NCBI GenBank assembly: GCA_021199255.1
Contig: JAJQIK010000018.1
Coordinates: 88,691 to 152,690 of the forward strand
Length of the DNA: 64,000 nucleotides
DNA from: Clostridiales bacterium
GTDB lineage: Bacteria; Bacillota; Clostridia; Lachnospirales; Lachnospiraceae
Reading direction: 5' to 3'
The position numbers and the translations under genes are program-made. Each line of letters begins with the position of its first letter. The first letter of the stretch is position 1. Under the pieces are notes generated by a model. It saw nothing but the letters and a program-made list of their open reading frames with translations, searched no databases and was not told the origin of the DNA. This document shows positions 1 to 8,144 of the stretch, piece after piece.

Positions 1-109
1 TTTCCGCTATCATCTGAAGCAAAGCGTCATAATCCTGCGTTCCATACACGCTTTTTTCCCGGATTCCAAGGAAGTTCAGATTAGGCCCGTTAATCACTAA
101 CAGCTTCAT
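1..109 (-). CDS. aroQ: 3-dehydroquinate dehydratase type II, 5' part only
   Basis: The window edge cuts this gene; only the first 36 codons are present. The start MKLLVINGPNLNFLG is the signature N-terminus of type II dehydroquinases, which convert 3-dehydroquinate to 3-dehydroshikimate in the shikimate pathway. The catalytic tyrosine (Tyr22, in SVYGTQDY) lies within the visible part. It is the last gene seen in a run aroE-aroK-aroQ, all on the minus strand, so the three probably form one operon. The family call is firm for so short a piece because the N-terminal motif is very conserved. Confidence 0.88.
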   Translation of the reverse strand, partial: MKLLVINGPNLNFLGIREKSVYGTQDYDALLQMIAE

Positions 110-160
110 ATTAATATCCATTCCTTTCTCTCAGCGCCTTCGCGCGTCCTTTTTATAGCA

Positions 161-664
161 TTATAATCGTCTTTCTATCTCGCTTACAATCTGTTCAAAA
201 TCCTTACCGTCCACATCTACGATAATATCCGCGGCCTTCTCATAGTTTGGCTCCCGCTGCTCCATTAAGATCCTGATCTTCTCCTGGGGACGTTCCCCCT
301 GCAGCAGAGGCCTGGTGGCGTCATATTTCAGCCTCTCATAAATAGTCTCCGCCTTAGCCCGCAGATAGACCACCTGTCCAAGCTGACCCAGCAATTCCCT
401 GTTGATCTCCCGCATAGGCAGGCCGCCGCCCACGGATATAATCTGATTGCCGGCTGTTTCCGTCAGCCGCCGCAGGCACTCTGTTTCCTTCTCTCTGAAA
501 TAGGCTTCGCCGTCCTGCGCAAAGATATCCGATATGCTTCTTTTCTCTTCCTTTTCAATCTCTTTATCCGTATCCGTAACCGTTTTCCTGAGGCGGTAGG
601 ACAATTTCAAGCCCACCGTAGTCTTACCGCAGCCCATAAAGCCGATCAATATTACATTTCCCAT
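161..664 (-). CDS. aroK: Shikimate kinase
   Basis: Phosphorylates shikimate at the 3-hydroxyl with ATP in the cytoplasm. The 167-residue length is normal for the family. Seen in the protein: Walker A GFMGCGKT at residues 8-15, the shikimate-binding DTD at 31-33, the GGG at 79-81, and a lid arginine in ATRPLL near residue 118. It lies between aroE and aroQ with short gaps (about 44 and 51 bases), which supports a common transcript for consecutive shikimate steps. The two possible names aroK and aroL refer to the same reaction. Confidence 0.93.
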   Translation of the reverse strand: MGNVILIGFMGCGKTTVGLKLSYRLRKTVTDTDKEIEKEEKRSISDIFAQDGEAYFREKETECLRRLTETAGNQIISVGGGLPMREINRELLGQLGQVVYLRAKAETIYERLKYDATRPLLQGERPQEKIRILMEQREPNYEKAADIIVDVDGKDFEQIVSEIERRL

Positions 665-708
665 CTTCCGCCATGACCCCTGTTCCTGTCTCTGTCCTCT
701 CCAGCCGC

Positions 709-1572
709 CTATTGGAAATACGCCCTCATCTGCTCATACACCGCCATGGCGTCCTCCTCGGACACCTTGACGTTGTTCCACAATTCATAGGCTATAATTC
801 CCTGATACAACAGCATTTTCAGTCCGTTATAGGCTGTGCCGCCATTTTCCCTGACCAGCCGCATAAATCTGGTCTCCCATGGACTGTAAATCAGGTCAAA
901 GCCGGTATGGATCTTCTGATAAAATTCTTTCTCTTCGATTACCGCTTCTTCCACATGGGGAAAAAGTCCTACGGAGGTTCCCTGTATCGCCAGGAACCGT
1001 CTCTCCGGCAGCCTGCCGTAATCGCCCAGCGCCATGGGCACAATGACCTCGGCGCCGACGGCCTGGTTGACCTCTGACGCCACCGTCTGCGCCTTTTCCA
1101 GGGTCCGGTTTAACAGGTACACTCTTTCCGCCCCTTTGGACGCGCACAGATAAGCCACAGCCCTGGCCGCCCCTCCGGCTCCCAGCAGAATAATCTCTTC
1201 CCCGCCGATACGGATTCCCTCGCTCTCCAGCGCCCGGTAAAGACCTTCCATATCCGTATTGTATCCCTTATAACCGCCCTCAGTCCTTACAAGCGTATTG
1301 ACCGCGCCAATATGCGCGGCCAAAGGGTCTATGTCCTGCAGGCTGCCTATTACCTCGCTTTTATAAGGCACGGTCACATTCAGCCCCAGCAGATTCAGCG
1401 CCGCCGCGCCCTTCACGGCATCCGCTACCTTTCCCTCCGCCACCGGGAAGGGCACGTACACCAGATTATGTCCCATGCGTGCCGCCAGCGTATTATGTAT
1501 CACCGGGGACAGGGTATGTTCCACCGGATTGCCTATCAGGCCGCAGGTTCTTGTCTTACCGTCTATCGTCAT
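709..1572 (-). CDS. aroE: Shikimate dehydrogenase (NADP-dependent)
   Basis: Reduces 3-dehydroshikimate to shikimate with NADPH. The 287-residue protein shows the substrate-binding LSPVIHN (Ser22), the catalytic lysine in NVTVPYK (Lys72) and the nucleotide-binding GAGGAA at 132-137. The NRT motif just after the second Rossmann strand is typical of NADP preference. Its start codon overlaps the stop of the upstream YqeG gene by four bases (ATGA), so the two are very likely translationally coupled. The length and all key residues look intact. Confidence 0.94.
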   Translation of the reverse strand: MTIDGKTRTCGLIGNPVEHTLSPVIHNTLAARMGHNLVYVPFPVAEGKVADAVKGAAALNLLGLNVTVPYKSEVIGSLQDIDPLAAHIGAVNTLVRTEGGYKGYNTDMEGLYRALESEGIRIGGEEIILLGAGGAARAVAYLCASKGAERVYLLNRTLEKAQTVASEVNQAVGAEVIVPMALGDYGRLPERRFLAIQGTSVGLFPHVEEAVIEEKEFYQKIHTGFDLIYSPWETRFMRLVRENGGTAYNGLKMLLYQGIIAYELWNNVKVSEEDAMAVYEQMRAYFQ

Positions 1573-2087
1573 AGTTCCTTTCGTTCCTTTCCGGAATGTT
1601 TATAACAAAACAGCACAATCCACTCTAATCTTCTCTTGAGCACAATCTGAATTTCTTCCTTAGGGTGAATCGGTTTTACCAGAATAGAGTAAATCCCCGC
1701 CTTCTTCGCCCCCCACACATCTGTAAAAAGCTGATCGCCCACAAACAGGGTCGTATCCTCCGCAGTTCCCATGATGGCCATCGCTTTCCGGTAATTCTCA
1801 GGGGAAGGCTTGCCCGCTTTACAAAGATACCGGGAAGAGACCGCGTCGCCAAAGGGCTTGACCCGCGGTTCCTTATTATTGGACAAAAGCATGGTGTCAT
1901 AGCCAATGCGCCGTAGCTCTGCAAACAACGTCCTGCTCCTTACGTCCGCCGGAGCCCCGTGGGGCACCAGCGTATTGTCGATGTCAAAGATAACCGCCCG
2001 GTATCCCTTTTCATATAACGCCTTATAATCAATCTCGTAGGCGGAATCCAGATACACATCCGGATAAAAACGCTCCAGTAAAGCCAT
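1569..2087 (-). CDS. yqeG: YqeG-family HAD phosphatase (subclass IIIA)
   Basis: A 172-residue HAD-superfamily hydrolase. The nucleophile motif FDIDNTL is near residue 35, followed by the second motif LLSNN and the third motif VGDQLFTD, the arrangement of YqeG-type phosphatases. The open frame extends 45 codons further upstream, but the ATG at 2085-2087 gives MALLERFYPD, the usual family N-terminus, so I use it. The gene overlaps aroE by four bases. The substrate in Clostridia is not established; the position next to aroE is a common arrangement in Firmicutes and does not by itself fix the function. Confidence 0.88.
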   Translation of the reverse strand: MALLERFYPDVYLDSAYEIDYKALYEKGYRAVIFDIDNTLVPHGAPADVRSRTLFAELRRIGYDTMLLSNNKEPRVKPFGDAVSSRYLCKAGKPSPENYRKAMAIMGTAEDTTLFVGDQLFTDVWGAKKAGIYSILVKPIHPKEEIQIVLKRRLEWIVLFCYKHSGKERKEL

Positions 2088-2166
2088 GTCGTTCCTACTC
2101 CATTCCCTGTTCCACGTTCTATCATAACAAAACCCCTTGCACCCGCGCAAGAGGTTTCTGTCAGCA

Positions 2167-2436
2167 CTACAGCTTCTTAACGATTCTATTATATCTGGCC
2201 GTAAAAATAATTCGTACCACATTGCTGAGAAGCATCAGCAAAATATCCCACAGCAGAAAGGTATATGCCTTACTGACAAAGGCGTCGTACCAGACCGCTC
2301 CCTCCCACAATTTATTGCCAAAGAAAAGAAACAGCACCAATAATAAGGCGGCTGCCAGAAATAACCAGCGGAAGCCGTTGGCTATGGTCATCGGCACGCT
2401 CGCTTTTGCTACAATTTCCTTTTCCTGTTCTGTCAT
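2167..2436 (-). CDS. Small membrane protein, unknown function
   Basis: An 89-residue protein with two hydrophobic segments, about residues 23-40 and 55-78, separated by a short loop, and a basic C-terminus (RYNRIVKKL). It sits 18 bases downstream of nrdR on the same strand, so it is likely co-transcribed with it. I do not recognise the family. The open frame, its spacing from nrdR and the clean membrane topology argue that it is a real gene. A function cannot be read from the sequence. Confidence 0.65.
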   Translation of the reverse strand: MTEQEKEIVAKASVPMTIANGFRWLFLAAALLLVLFLFFGNKLWEGAVWYDAFVSKAYTFLLWDILLMLLSNVVRIIFTARYNRIVKKL

Positions 2437-2454
2437 ATCCTATCCCTGCTTTTC

Positions 2455-2907
2455 CTATTTATCCAGTACCTTTTTCAGTTCGTCCATAAAAGTATTGATA
2501 TCCTTAAATTCCCGATACACTGAAGCAAATCTGACATAGGCCACCGCCTCTAAATCCTTCAGCTTATTCATAACCAGCTCTCCCACCACCTGGCTTGGGA
2601 TTTCTTTCTCCTCCATATTGAAGATTTCCGTCTCCACTTCATCTACTAACTGCTTAATCTGGTTGGCGCTGATGGGTCTTTTATGGCAGGCGCGCAGCAC
2701 GCCGGCTTCAATCTTTGCTCTGTCGTAGGTCTCCCTGTTGTTATCCTTCTTAATAATAATCAGCGGTATCGTCTCCACCTTCTCATAAGTGGTAAAACGC
2801 TTGTCGCACTCGTCGCATACACGCCTCCGGCGAATAGAATTATTATCCTCGGCGGGCCTGCTGTCGATTACTCTGGTATTCTCATGACCACAAAAAGGGC
2901 ACTTCAT
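2455..2907 (-). CDS. nrdR: Transcriptional repressor NrdR
   Basis: A 150-residue regulator that represses ribonucleotide reductase genes in response to the ATP/dATP balance. Residues Cys3, Cys6, Cys31 and Cys34 form the N-terminal zinc ribbon, with the conserved RVIDSR and RRRR basic segments for DNA binding. The rest (residues about 47-137) is the ATP-cone domain. The frame continues 16 codons upstream, but the ATG at 2905-2907 gives the invariant MKCPFC start and has a GGAGG ribosome site at the right distance. A consensus promoter and a possible NrdR box lie directly upstream. Confidence 0.95.
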   Translation of the reverse strand: MKCPFCGHENTRVIDSRPAEDNNSIRRRRVCDECDKRFTTYEKVETIPLIIIKKDNNRETYDRAKIEAGVLRACHKRPISANQIKQLVDEVETEIFNMEEKEIPSQVVGELVMNKLKDLEAVAYVRFASVYREFKDINTFMDELKKVLDK

Positions 2908-2918
2908 TGGAAGATCCT

Positions 2919-2934
2919 CCTCAACATATCGTGT
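2919..2934 (-). promoter_or_regulatory. Possible NrdR box in the nrdR leader
   Basis: The minus-strand sequence ACACGATATGTTGAGG resembles the palindromic NrdR box ACACWATATATWGTGT in its left half and centre. It lies between the promoter and the ribosome site of nrdR itself, where binding would allow autoregulation. Only one box is visible, while pairs are usual, and the right half is poor, so this is tentative. Confidence 0.3.
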
Positions 2935-2953
2935 TCTTTTGACTGATAAACCC

Positions 2954-2982
2954 ATTATAGGCGAACAAAAACTTTATGTCAA
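2954..2982 (-). promoter_or_regulatory. Sigma-A type promoter of nrdR
   Basis: On the minus strand a perfect -35 TTGACA (2977-2982) and a perfect -10 TATAAT (2954-2959) are separated by 17 bases. This is the best match to the vegetative consensus in the window. It would start transcription near 2947, about 40 bases before the nrdR start codon. Confidence 0.85.
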
Positions 2983-3054
2983 CTATTTTATGGAAACTAT
3001 ATTCTGCCAAAATGAGATATTCCGGCGCTTCCTGAAAGGACGCGCCCATACCTC

Positions 3055-3288
3055 TCACACGCATATATCGACAATAATGATATCCGGCCCGATCTGTTTA
3101 ATGTCCTTATAGCAGATGACATAATCTGAATCATTGCCAAACAACCCGCACCATTTATTATCTCCCGGAATGATCAGCTTAAAAATCTGTCCGCTGCATT
3201 CATCAAATTCAAAATCACTTACCTTGCCCAGCTTCTGACAATTTTTCAGATTGATTACTTCTTTCTTTTTTAATTCCGAAAATAACAT
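3055..3288 (-). CDS. ylmC: YlmC/YmxH-family sporulation-associated protein
   Basis: A 77-residue PRC-barrel-like protein beginning MLFSELKKKEVINLKNC, with the family's characteristic KLGKVSDFEFDE and IIPGDN segments. Members are small cytoplasmic proteins found in spore-formers and often listed as YlmC/YmxH; their molecular role is poorly known. The open frame is much longer, but the ATG at 3286-3288 has a GGAGAGG ribosome site and gives the family start. That ribosome site lies inside a long inverted repeat (3288-3343), so translation may be controlled by RNA folding. Confidence 0.85.
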   Translation of the reverse strand: MLFSELKKKEVINLKNCQKLGKVSDFEFDECSGQIFKLIIPGDNKWCGLFGNDSDYVICYKDIKQIGPDIIIVDICV

Positions 3289-3343
3289 AGGAACCTCTCC
3301 GGGCTTTTTATTATCATATGCGTCAGCCCGCGCAAGGTTCCTA
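3288..3343 (-). promoter_or_regulatory. Long hairpin sequestering the ylmC ribosome site
   Basis: Outer arms of nine bases (TAGGAACCT at 3288-3296 and AGGTTCCTA at 3335-3343) enclose inner arms CGGGCT (3300-3305) and AGCCCG (3325-3330). In the minus-strand mRNA the 3' side of this hairpin contains the GGAGAGG ribosome site and reaches the start codon of ylmC. There is no uracil run, so it is not a terminator. Confidence 0.6.
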
Positions 3344-3352
3344 TACCGCGCC

Positions 3353-4237
3353 TTACTCCACGGAAACATAATCCTGAAAAACATATCCCCTGGTACCGTC
3401 CTCAAGCCCGATCTCATACCAGCTTCCGTCTCCCGCGCTTCCATAGCACTCGTAAGTCTCTCCGGCTTTCGCCACCTTGAGGATATTGGTTCCTGAGGTA
3501 CTGGGGTTATCGCGCACATTCACATTGGACACGATTGTCAGCGTATACGCCGCGCTCTCCTCCTCTGTCCCGGACTCCTCTATTTCCTGTCCGTCCTCCT
3601 GCATCTCCGCTTCCTGCAATTGAGTATAATTCTTCGGCACATACTGCCGGTACAGATGATATCCCAAAAGTGCCAGAACCACAAGAAGCACACAGCCTGC
3701 CACCGCAGTCATAACCGTAATAGCGTCTACGCCCTCCTCTTCCTCGTCCTCCCAGTCCTCGTCTTCCCAATCCTCTTCCTGATAAACCGCCCGTTTGCTT
3801 CTGGACGGAGGCTCCGGTGCGGCTTTCTTTTTGCGGGCGGCTTTGCCCGTTTCCGCCGTCTGGCCTTTCTCTGAACGACGAGTCTGCGCCGTCCCGGATG
3901 CCGAGCCGCCCTCTGAACGCCGAGCCTGCGCCGTCCCGGACGCCTGCGTCTTATGCGCCGGGCTCCGGCCGGCCTGTTCCGCCTTGATTTTGGCTTCTGT
4001 CTCAGAAAGAATATTCTTCTCAATCGCCTCAATGGGAATATCCAGCGTTTCTTCCGATACCTGCCGCGTCTTCTCCGTCTTCTCCACCAATCTGCCGCAC
4101 TTATGGCAGAATTTCGTGCCTTCGCGAAGCACCGCGCCGCAGTCCGGGCATCTTCTTTCCCTTATTACCTTAGCGCCGCACTCAGGGCAGAACTGGTCTG
4201 TATCCAACAGGCTTGCGCCGCATTTTGTACATATCAT
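3353..4237 (-). CDS. Zinc-ribbon membrane protein with C-terminal SH3 domain
   Basis: A 294-residue protein. The N-terminus carries three zinc-ribbon-like Cys-x2-Cys knuckles (MICTKCG, FCPECG, RCPDCG, FCHKCG) within the first 50 residues. A low-complexity linker with repeated RRSE segments and an acidic stretch (about 155-168) leads to one membrane helix near 172-195. The end, from about residue 230, is a bacterial SH3-like domain (VNVRDNPSTSGTNILKVAKAG). This suggests a cytoplasmic zinc ribbon joined to an extracellular wall-binding domain. Domain calls are confident; the biological role is unknown. It is followed by ylmC after a regulatory hairpin. Confidence 0.8.
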   Translation of the reverse strand: MICTKCGASLLDTDQFCPECGAKVIRERRCPDCGAVLREGTKFCHKCGRLVEKTEKTRQVSEETLDIPIEAIEKNILSETEAKIKAEQAGRSPAHKTQASGTAQARRSEGGSASGTAQTRRSEKGQTAETGKAARKKKAAPEPPSRSKRAVYQEEDWEDEDWEDEEEEGVDAITVMTAVAGCVLLVVLALLGYHLYRQYVPKNYTQLQEAEMQEDGQEIEESGTEEESAAYTLTIVSNVNVRDNPSTSGTNILKVAKAGETYECYGSAGDGSWYEIGLEDGTRGYVFQDYVSVE

Positions 4238-4293
4238 ACGTATCTCACCTCATTACGTTTTCATATTCTATCTATGCATGGATTCTTTTCCTA

Positions 4294-4322
4294 ATGGTAT
4301 CAAAAAACTCACATTTTGTAAA
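4294..4322 (-). promoter_or_regulatory. Promoter of the zinc-ribbon/SH3 gene
   Basis: Minus-strand -35 TTTACA (4317-4322) and -10 TACCAT (4294-4299) with a 17-base spacer, about 57 bases before the start codon. The elements match five and four of six consensus positions. Confidence 0.5.
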
Positions 4323-4331
4323 ATACTAACC

Positions 4332-4367
4332 AAAGTTTTTCGGGAAAGCTTTTCCGCCAAAAACTTT
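4332..4367. repeat. Inverted repeat in the region between two divergent genes
   Basis: AAAGTTTTT (4332-4340) and AAAAACTTT (4359-4367) are exact complements around a GC-containing core with a smaller GAAAGCTTTTC palindrome. It lies upstream of the zinc-ribbon gene promoter and before sigG. Nothing else recognisable is seen in 4368-4480 except a weak ribosome site for sigG. Confidence 0.5.
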
Positions 4368-4480
4368 CCCCAATATTGCGGCGCAAAATGAATAATTCCA
4401 GCCCAATCGTACATCCTTGATAGAAAGGTCATTTATCATAAAAAGTTATTTCTTATAAAATACGAAAGGCTGGTAAATCT

Positions 4481-5260
4481 ATGATACAAGGGAAAGTAGA
4501 AATATGCGGCGTGAACACCTCCAAGCTCCCGCTTCTGAAAAACGCGGAAAAAGAAGCGTTGTTCGAACGGATCAGCGACGGGGACGACGACGCCCGCAAA
4601 GAGTATATCAACGGCAATCTCCGCCTCGTTTTAAGCGTAATCAAACGGTTCCATTCCAGTAATGAAAATGTAGACGATCTCTTTCAAATCGGCTGTATCG
4701 GTCTGATCAAGGCAATCGATAATTTTGACAGAACCTTAAACGTAAAATTTTCCACCTATGCCGTACCCATGATCGTGGGCGAAATCAGGCGGTATCTGCG
4801 CGACGCCAACAGTATCCGCGTCTCACGCTCCTTAAAGGATACCGCTTACAAAGCAATCAACGCCAGGGAACAGCTTACCCGCAAAAATTCCAAAGAGCCA
4901 ACCGTCACCGAAATCGCCGAGGAAATCGGCATATCCAAGGAGGACATCGTCTATGCGCTGGACGCCATTCAAAGTCCTATGAGCCTTTACGAGCCGGTCT
5001 ATACAGACGGCGGGGACACGCTCTATGTGATGGATCAGATCAGCGACAAGAAAAACCGGGAGGAAATCTGGGTAGAACACATCTCCCTAAGCGAAGCCAT
5101 GAAGAAGCTCAGCGACCGTGAAAATGAGATCATTTCCCTGCGCTTTTTCGAGGGAAAAACCCAGATGGAGGTGGCGGACAAAATCGGCATCTCCCAGGCT
5201 CAGGTCTCCAGACTGGAAAAAAATGCGCTCAAAATCATGCGTATGTACCTGACCGCATAG
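4481..5260 (+). CDS. sigG: RNA polymerase sporulation sigma factor SigG
   Basis: Forespore-specific sigma-70-family factor, active after engulfment. The 259-residue protein begins with KVEICGVNTSKLPLL, the SigG-specific N-terminus, then region 2 (NGNLRLVLSVIKRF, DLFQIGCIGLIKAIDNF, KFSTYAVPMI, EIRRYLRD) and a region 4 helix-turn-helix (TQMEVADKIGISQAQVSRLEK). All regions are complete. It is on the plus strand, opposite to sigE and spoIIGA, and is separated from them by a c-di-GMP regulator gene; in most spore-formers the three genes are adjacent and co-directional. A hairpin terminator follows directly. Confidence 0.96.
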   Translation: MIQGKVEICGVNTSKLPLLKNAEKEALFERISDGDDDARKEYINGNLRLVLSVIKRFHSSNENVDDLFQIGCIGLIKAIDNFDRTLNVKFSTYAVPMIVGEIRRYLRDANSIRVSRSLKDTAYKAINAREQLTRKNSKEPTVTEIAEEIGISKEDIVYALDAIQSPMSLYEPVYTDGGDTLYVMDQISDKKNREEIWVEHISLSEAMKKLSDRENEIISLRFFEGKTQMEVADKIGISQAQVSRLEKNALKIMRMYLTA

Positions 5261-5267
5261 GAAGAGA

Positions 5268-5298
5268 AAGAACCGGAGTGTGCTTCATTCCGGTTCTT
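5268..5298. terminator. Bidirectional intrinsic terminator between sigG and the REC/HD-GYP gene
   Basis: Arms AAGAACCGGA (5268-5277) and TCCGGTTCTT (5289-5298) are perfect complements around an 11-base loop. The hairpin lies between two converging genes. The minus-strand exit side is uracil-rich (TTTCTCTTCC), the plus side less so. Confidence 0.65.
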
Positions 5299-5313
5299 CG
5301 CTTCTAATCATAT

Positions 5314-7320
5314 TCACTGCTCATTAGCATTAAAATTCGCCACATCATAGGTAAGCGTAATATCCTTGCCGCCAAACAGCTTAAAATAATTCTGTACAAT
5401 CCGATCCGTTACCACATGAATATTCTCCTTCTCCGTACCCACCAGCACTACCAGAAACTGGGAGCTGCTGTATCTGGTGCCCACATCTACGCCCCGCAGG
5501 GATTTACAGATCGCCTGCTCCATGCACTGCATGGCAGTTTCCATTCTCTCCAGTTTAATTTCGCTTCCGTCCGAGGAAACCAGGGTAAACAGCAGAAGCT
5601 GCGTCTTCTGGTTGCTCCGCTGGGAAAAATGGCTGACGAACTCATAAATATGCTCAAATTCACCGTAATCAACCTGGAACGCGCCCTGATAGGTCTGTCT
5701 GTTCTTAATAATGTCAAGCACCTTCTCCAGATCGCCTTTAGACTGCTCCGGTGTGCGCACAACGCCGGTGCTCCGATAAAATCCATATCTGAGCTCCTGA
5801 TTCTGTTTGACATAATAGAGCGCCTTATCCGCCTTCCGATACAGTTCCTCGTATGTTTTGCCATCCGTTCCTGAAATACTGATGCCGATGGACAACTGGG
5901 TTTCTTTTAAAATATCTGCCTCTTCCTGCTTTCTGGCAAAGGTCTCCAATATTTCATTGACCTTCTCCACAGCGGTGTCCCTGTTCTTAAGCCCTTCTAT
6001 GTAGTAGAGGAATTCGTCGCCGCCGGTTCTGCATACCGTATCCTTGCCGCATACCTCCCGCAGGACATCTGCGGTCAGCTTCAGCGCATAATCCCCTGCC
6101 AGATGCCCATGCTGCTGATTAATTCCTTTAAAGCCGTCCAGATCGATCAGCAGCAGACAGCCGCCTCTCATGCGTAGGCTGGTGGAAATATCATGCTCTC
6201 CCTTGCGCTTGCTCAGTAAGCCCGTCAGATAATCCAGCGAGGCGTCCGCAATACTTTCGTTGCCCATAACGGCGCCGAAAATCTTATCGCTTCCAAAAAT
6301 CGGCGACGCCAGATCGTCCTCCGGCATCCATGCCTGTTCCAACGCGCCCTCTTCTATTAACTGTATCAGAATATCCACCAGTTCAGGATCCCATTGGGTT
6401 CCTTTGCCCTTCCGCAGCTCCTCCATGACAAACTCATCGCTGAGCCTTCTTCGGTACACACGGTTGCTGGTCATGGCGTCGTAGGAATCCACCAGGCCTA
6501 TCACTCTGGCAACCAGCGGAATCGACTCTCCCTTAAGCCCTTCCGGGTATCCCTTGCCGTCATAGCGCTCATGGTGATATTTGGCTCCCACATTCACGTT
6601 GGGGAACATTTTGAAATCCTTCAGAATTTCCGCGCCCATAATCGTATGGCCTTTAATCAGCCTGAATTCCACATCTGTGAGCCGGAAGGGCTTATTCAGC
6701 ACCGCGTCCGGCACGCCGATCTTGCCTACGTCATGCAGCATCGCCACATAATAAATATTCTGAATCTCGTCCTCGGACCAGCCCAGCCTCTGCGCCAATA
6801 TTTTCGAATAAGCGGCCACCCGCATGGAATGACCCTTTGTATAATCGTCCTTCGCGTCCACCGTATTGGCAACCGTCATAATCGCCTGAATCGTGACACG
6901 CTCCATTTCCCTGGTCTTCTCGTCCAATCTGCGCTGTAGATCCCGGCGATATCCGTCCAGCTCCAGAGTGCTGTTGATACGGCTCAGCATAATCTGCGGC
7001 TCAAAGGGCTTGGTAATGAAATCACACGCCCGCATACGGAAACATTCTACCTCCGTCTCCGAGCTGCGATCCGCCGTCAGGAAAATAACCGGTATTTTAC
7101 GCCAGTGTATGTCCGCCTGCAGCGTCTTCATAAAATCAAATCCACTGATCTCCGGCATATTGATATCCAGAAGAATCAGATCCGGCACATGTCTGTCCAA
7201 ATACTTATAAGCCTGCTTAGCGGAATTAACGGCTACAACTTTATACTTATCCGCTAACAAATTTTGTGCTGTTGATAATGTTAATCGGTCGTCGTCGACA
7301 ATTAAAATTATTTTTTTCAT
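5314..7320 (-). CDS. Response regulator with HD-GYP and GGDEF domains (c-di-GMP signalling)
   Basis: A 668-residue protein with four parts. Residues 1-120 are a receiver domain (acidic Asp9/Asp10, phospho-acceptor Asp52 in LLDINMP, lysine in FITKPF). Around 140-335 is an HD-GYP phosphodiesterase domain with LHDVGK and HHERYDGKGYP intact. Around 385-520 is a GGDEF domain with a canonical GGDEF motif; the usual RxxD inhibitory site is replaced by CGKD. The last 130 residues look like a second, degenerate GGDEF fold in which the motif has become SSSQF. It could therefore both make and break c-di-GMP under phosphorelay control. No partner kinase is adjacent. Confidence 0.88.
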   Translation of the reverse strand: MKKIILIVDDDRLTLSTAQNLLADKYKVVAVNSAKQAYKYLDRHVPDLILLDINMPEISGFDFMKTLQADIHWRKIPVIFLTADRSSETEVECFRMRACDFITKPFEPQIMLSRINSTLELDGYRRDLQRRLDEKTREMERVTIQAIMTVANTVDAKDDYTKGHSMRVAAYSKILAQRLGWSEDEIQNIYYVAMLHDVGKIGVPDAVLNKPFRLTDVEFRLIKGHTIMGAEILKDFKMFPNVNVGAKYHHERYDGKGYPEGLKGESIPLVARVIGLVDSYDAMTSNRVYRRRLSDEFVMEELRKGKGTQWDPELVDILIQLIEEGALEQAWMPEDDLASPIFGSDKIFGAVMGNESIADASLDYLTGLLSKRKGEHDISTSLRMRGGCLLLIDLDGFKGINQQHGHLAGDYALKLTADVLREVCGKDTVCRTGGDEFLYYIEGLKNRDTAVEKVNEILETFARKQEEADILKETQLSIGISISGTDGKTYEELYRKADKALYYVKQNQELRYGFYRSTGVVRTPEQSKGDLEKVLDIIKNRQTYQGAFQVDYGEFEHIYEFVSHFSQRSNQKTQLLLFTLVSSDGSEIKLERMETAMQCMEQAICKSLRGVDVGTRYSSSQFLVVLVGTEKENIHVVTDRIVQNYFKLFGGKDITLTYDVANFNANEQ

Positions 7321-7392
7321 TCGCCCTCACAGTTCTGCACTCAGCATTGTCTTTGTCATTTATTTCTATTATATGGCAACAGCCTACAAAAA

Positions 7393-8133
7393 TCAATTCT
7401 CTTTGCTCATCTCCTTTTTCAGCCGCCGCATAATTTTTTTCTCCAACCGGGAAATATAGGACTGAGAAATCCCCAGCATTTCAGCCACCTCCTTCTGGGT
7501 TAATTCCTTGCCCTCCGCGTTTCCCAGCCCGAATCGCAGCCTGATAATCGTCTGTTCCCGTTCCGAGAGCTTGGCTATGGCTTTGATCAGGAGCTTACGT
7601 TCCACTTCATTCTCAAGATCTTTATAAATAATGTCCTCTTCCGTCCCCAAAATATCCGACAGCAGCAGCTCGTTGCCGTCCCAGTCCACATTCAGGGGTT
7701 CATCGATGGATACCTCCATCTTATGCTTACTGTTTCTTCTTAAATACATTAAGATTTCATTCTCAATACAGCGGGAGGCATAAGTCGCCAGCTTAATATT
7801 TTTATCCGGGTTAAAGGTATTAATCGACTTGATCAGCCCGATGGTGCCGATGGATATCAGATCCTCCACCCCTACTCCCGTATTGTCGAATTTCTTTGCA
7901 ATATACACGACCAGCCGTAAGTTATGTTCTATCAGTATGGATTTCGCCTCATCGGCGTATTCCGTTCCAAGATCGCTGATAATTTCATTTTCCTTTTCAC
8001 TCTCTAACGGCGGCGGCAATACCTCCGCCCCTCCTATGTAATGTATCTCCCCCTGGCCGGACATAAGGAACCTTGTCTCCTTACGCGTCATTTTAAATTG
8101 AACCTTCCCGGGGATTGCCACTTTTAAAACCAT
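7393..8133 (-). CDS. sigE: RNA polymerase sporulation sigma factor SigE (pro-SigE)
   Basis: Mother-cell sigma factor made as an inactive precursor and cleaved by SpoIIGA. The 246-residue protein shows [16 protein letters not shown] around residues 29-44, which aligns with the processing region of Bacillus pro-SigE, so the first 30 or so residues are the pro-sequence. Region 2 ([48 protein letters not shown]) and region 4 ([16 protein letters not shown]) are complete. A GGAGG ribosome site precedes the ATG. The spoIIGA gene lies 11 bases upstream in the same direction, the expected pairing of protease and substrate. Confidence 0.96.
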   Translation of the reverse strand: MVLKVAIPGKVQFKMTRKETRFLMSGQGEIHYIGGAEVLPPPLESEKENEIISDLGTEYADEAKSILIEHNLRLVVYIAKKFDNTGVGVEDLISIGTIGLIKSINTFNPDKNIKLATYASRCIENEILMYLRRNSKHKMEVSIDEPLNVDWDGNELLLSDILGTEEDIIYKDLENEVERKLLIKAIAKLSEREQTIIRLRFGLGNAEGKELTQKEVAEMLGISQSYISRLEKKIMRRLKKEMSKEN

Positions 8134-8144
8134 TTTATTTCCTC

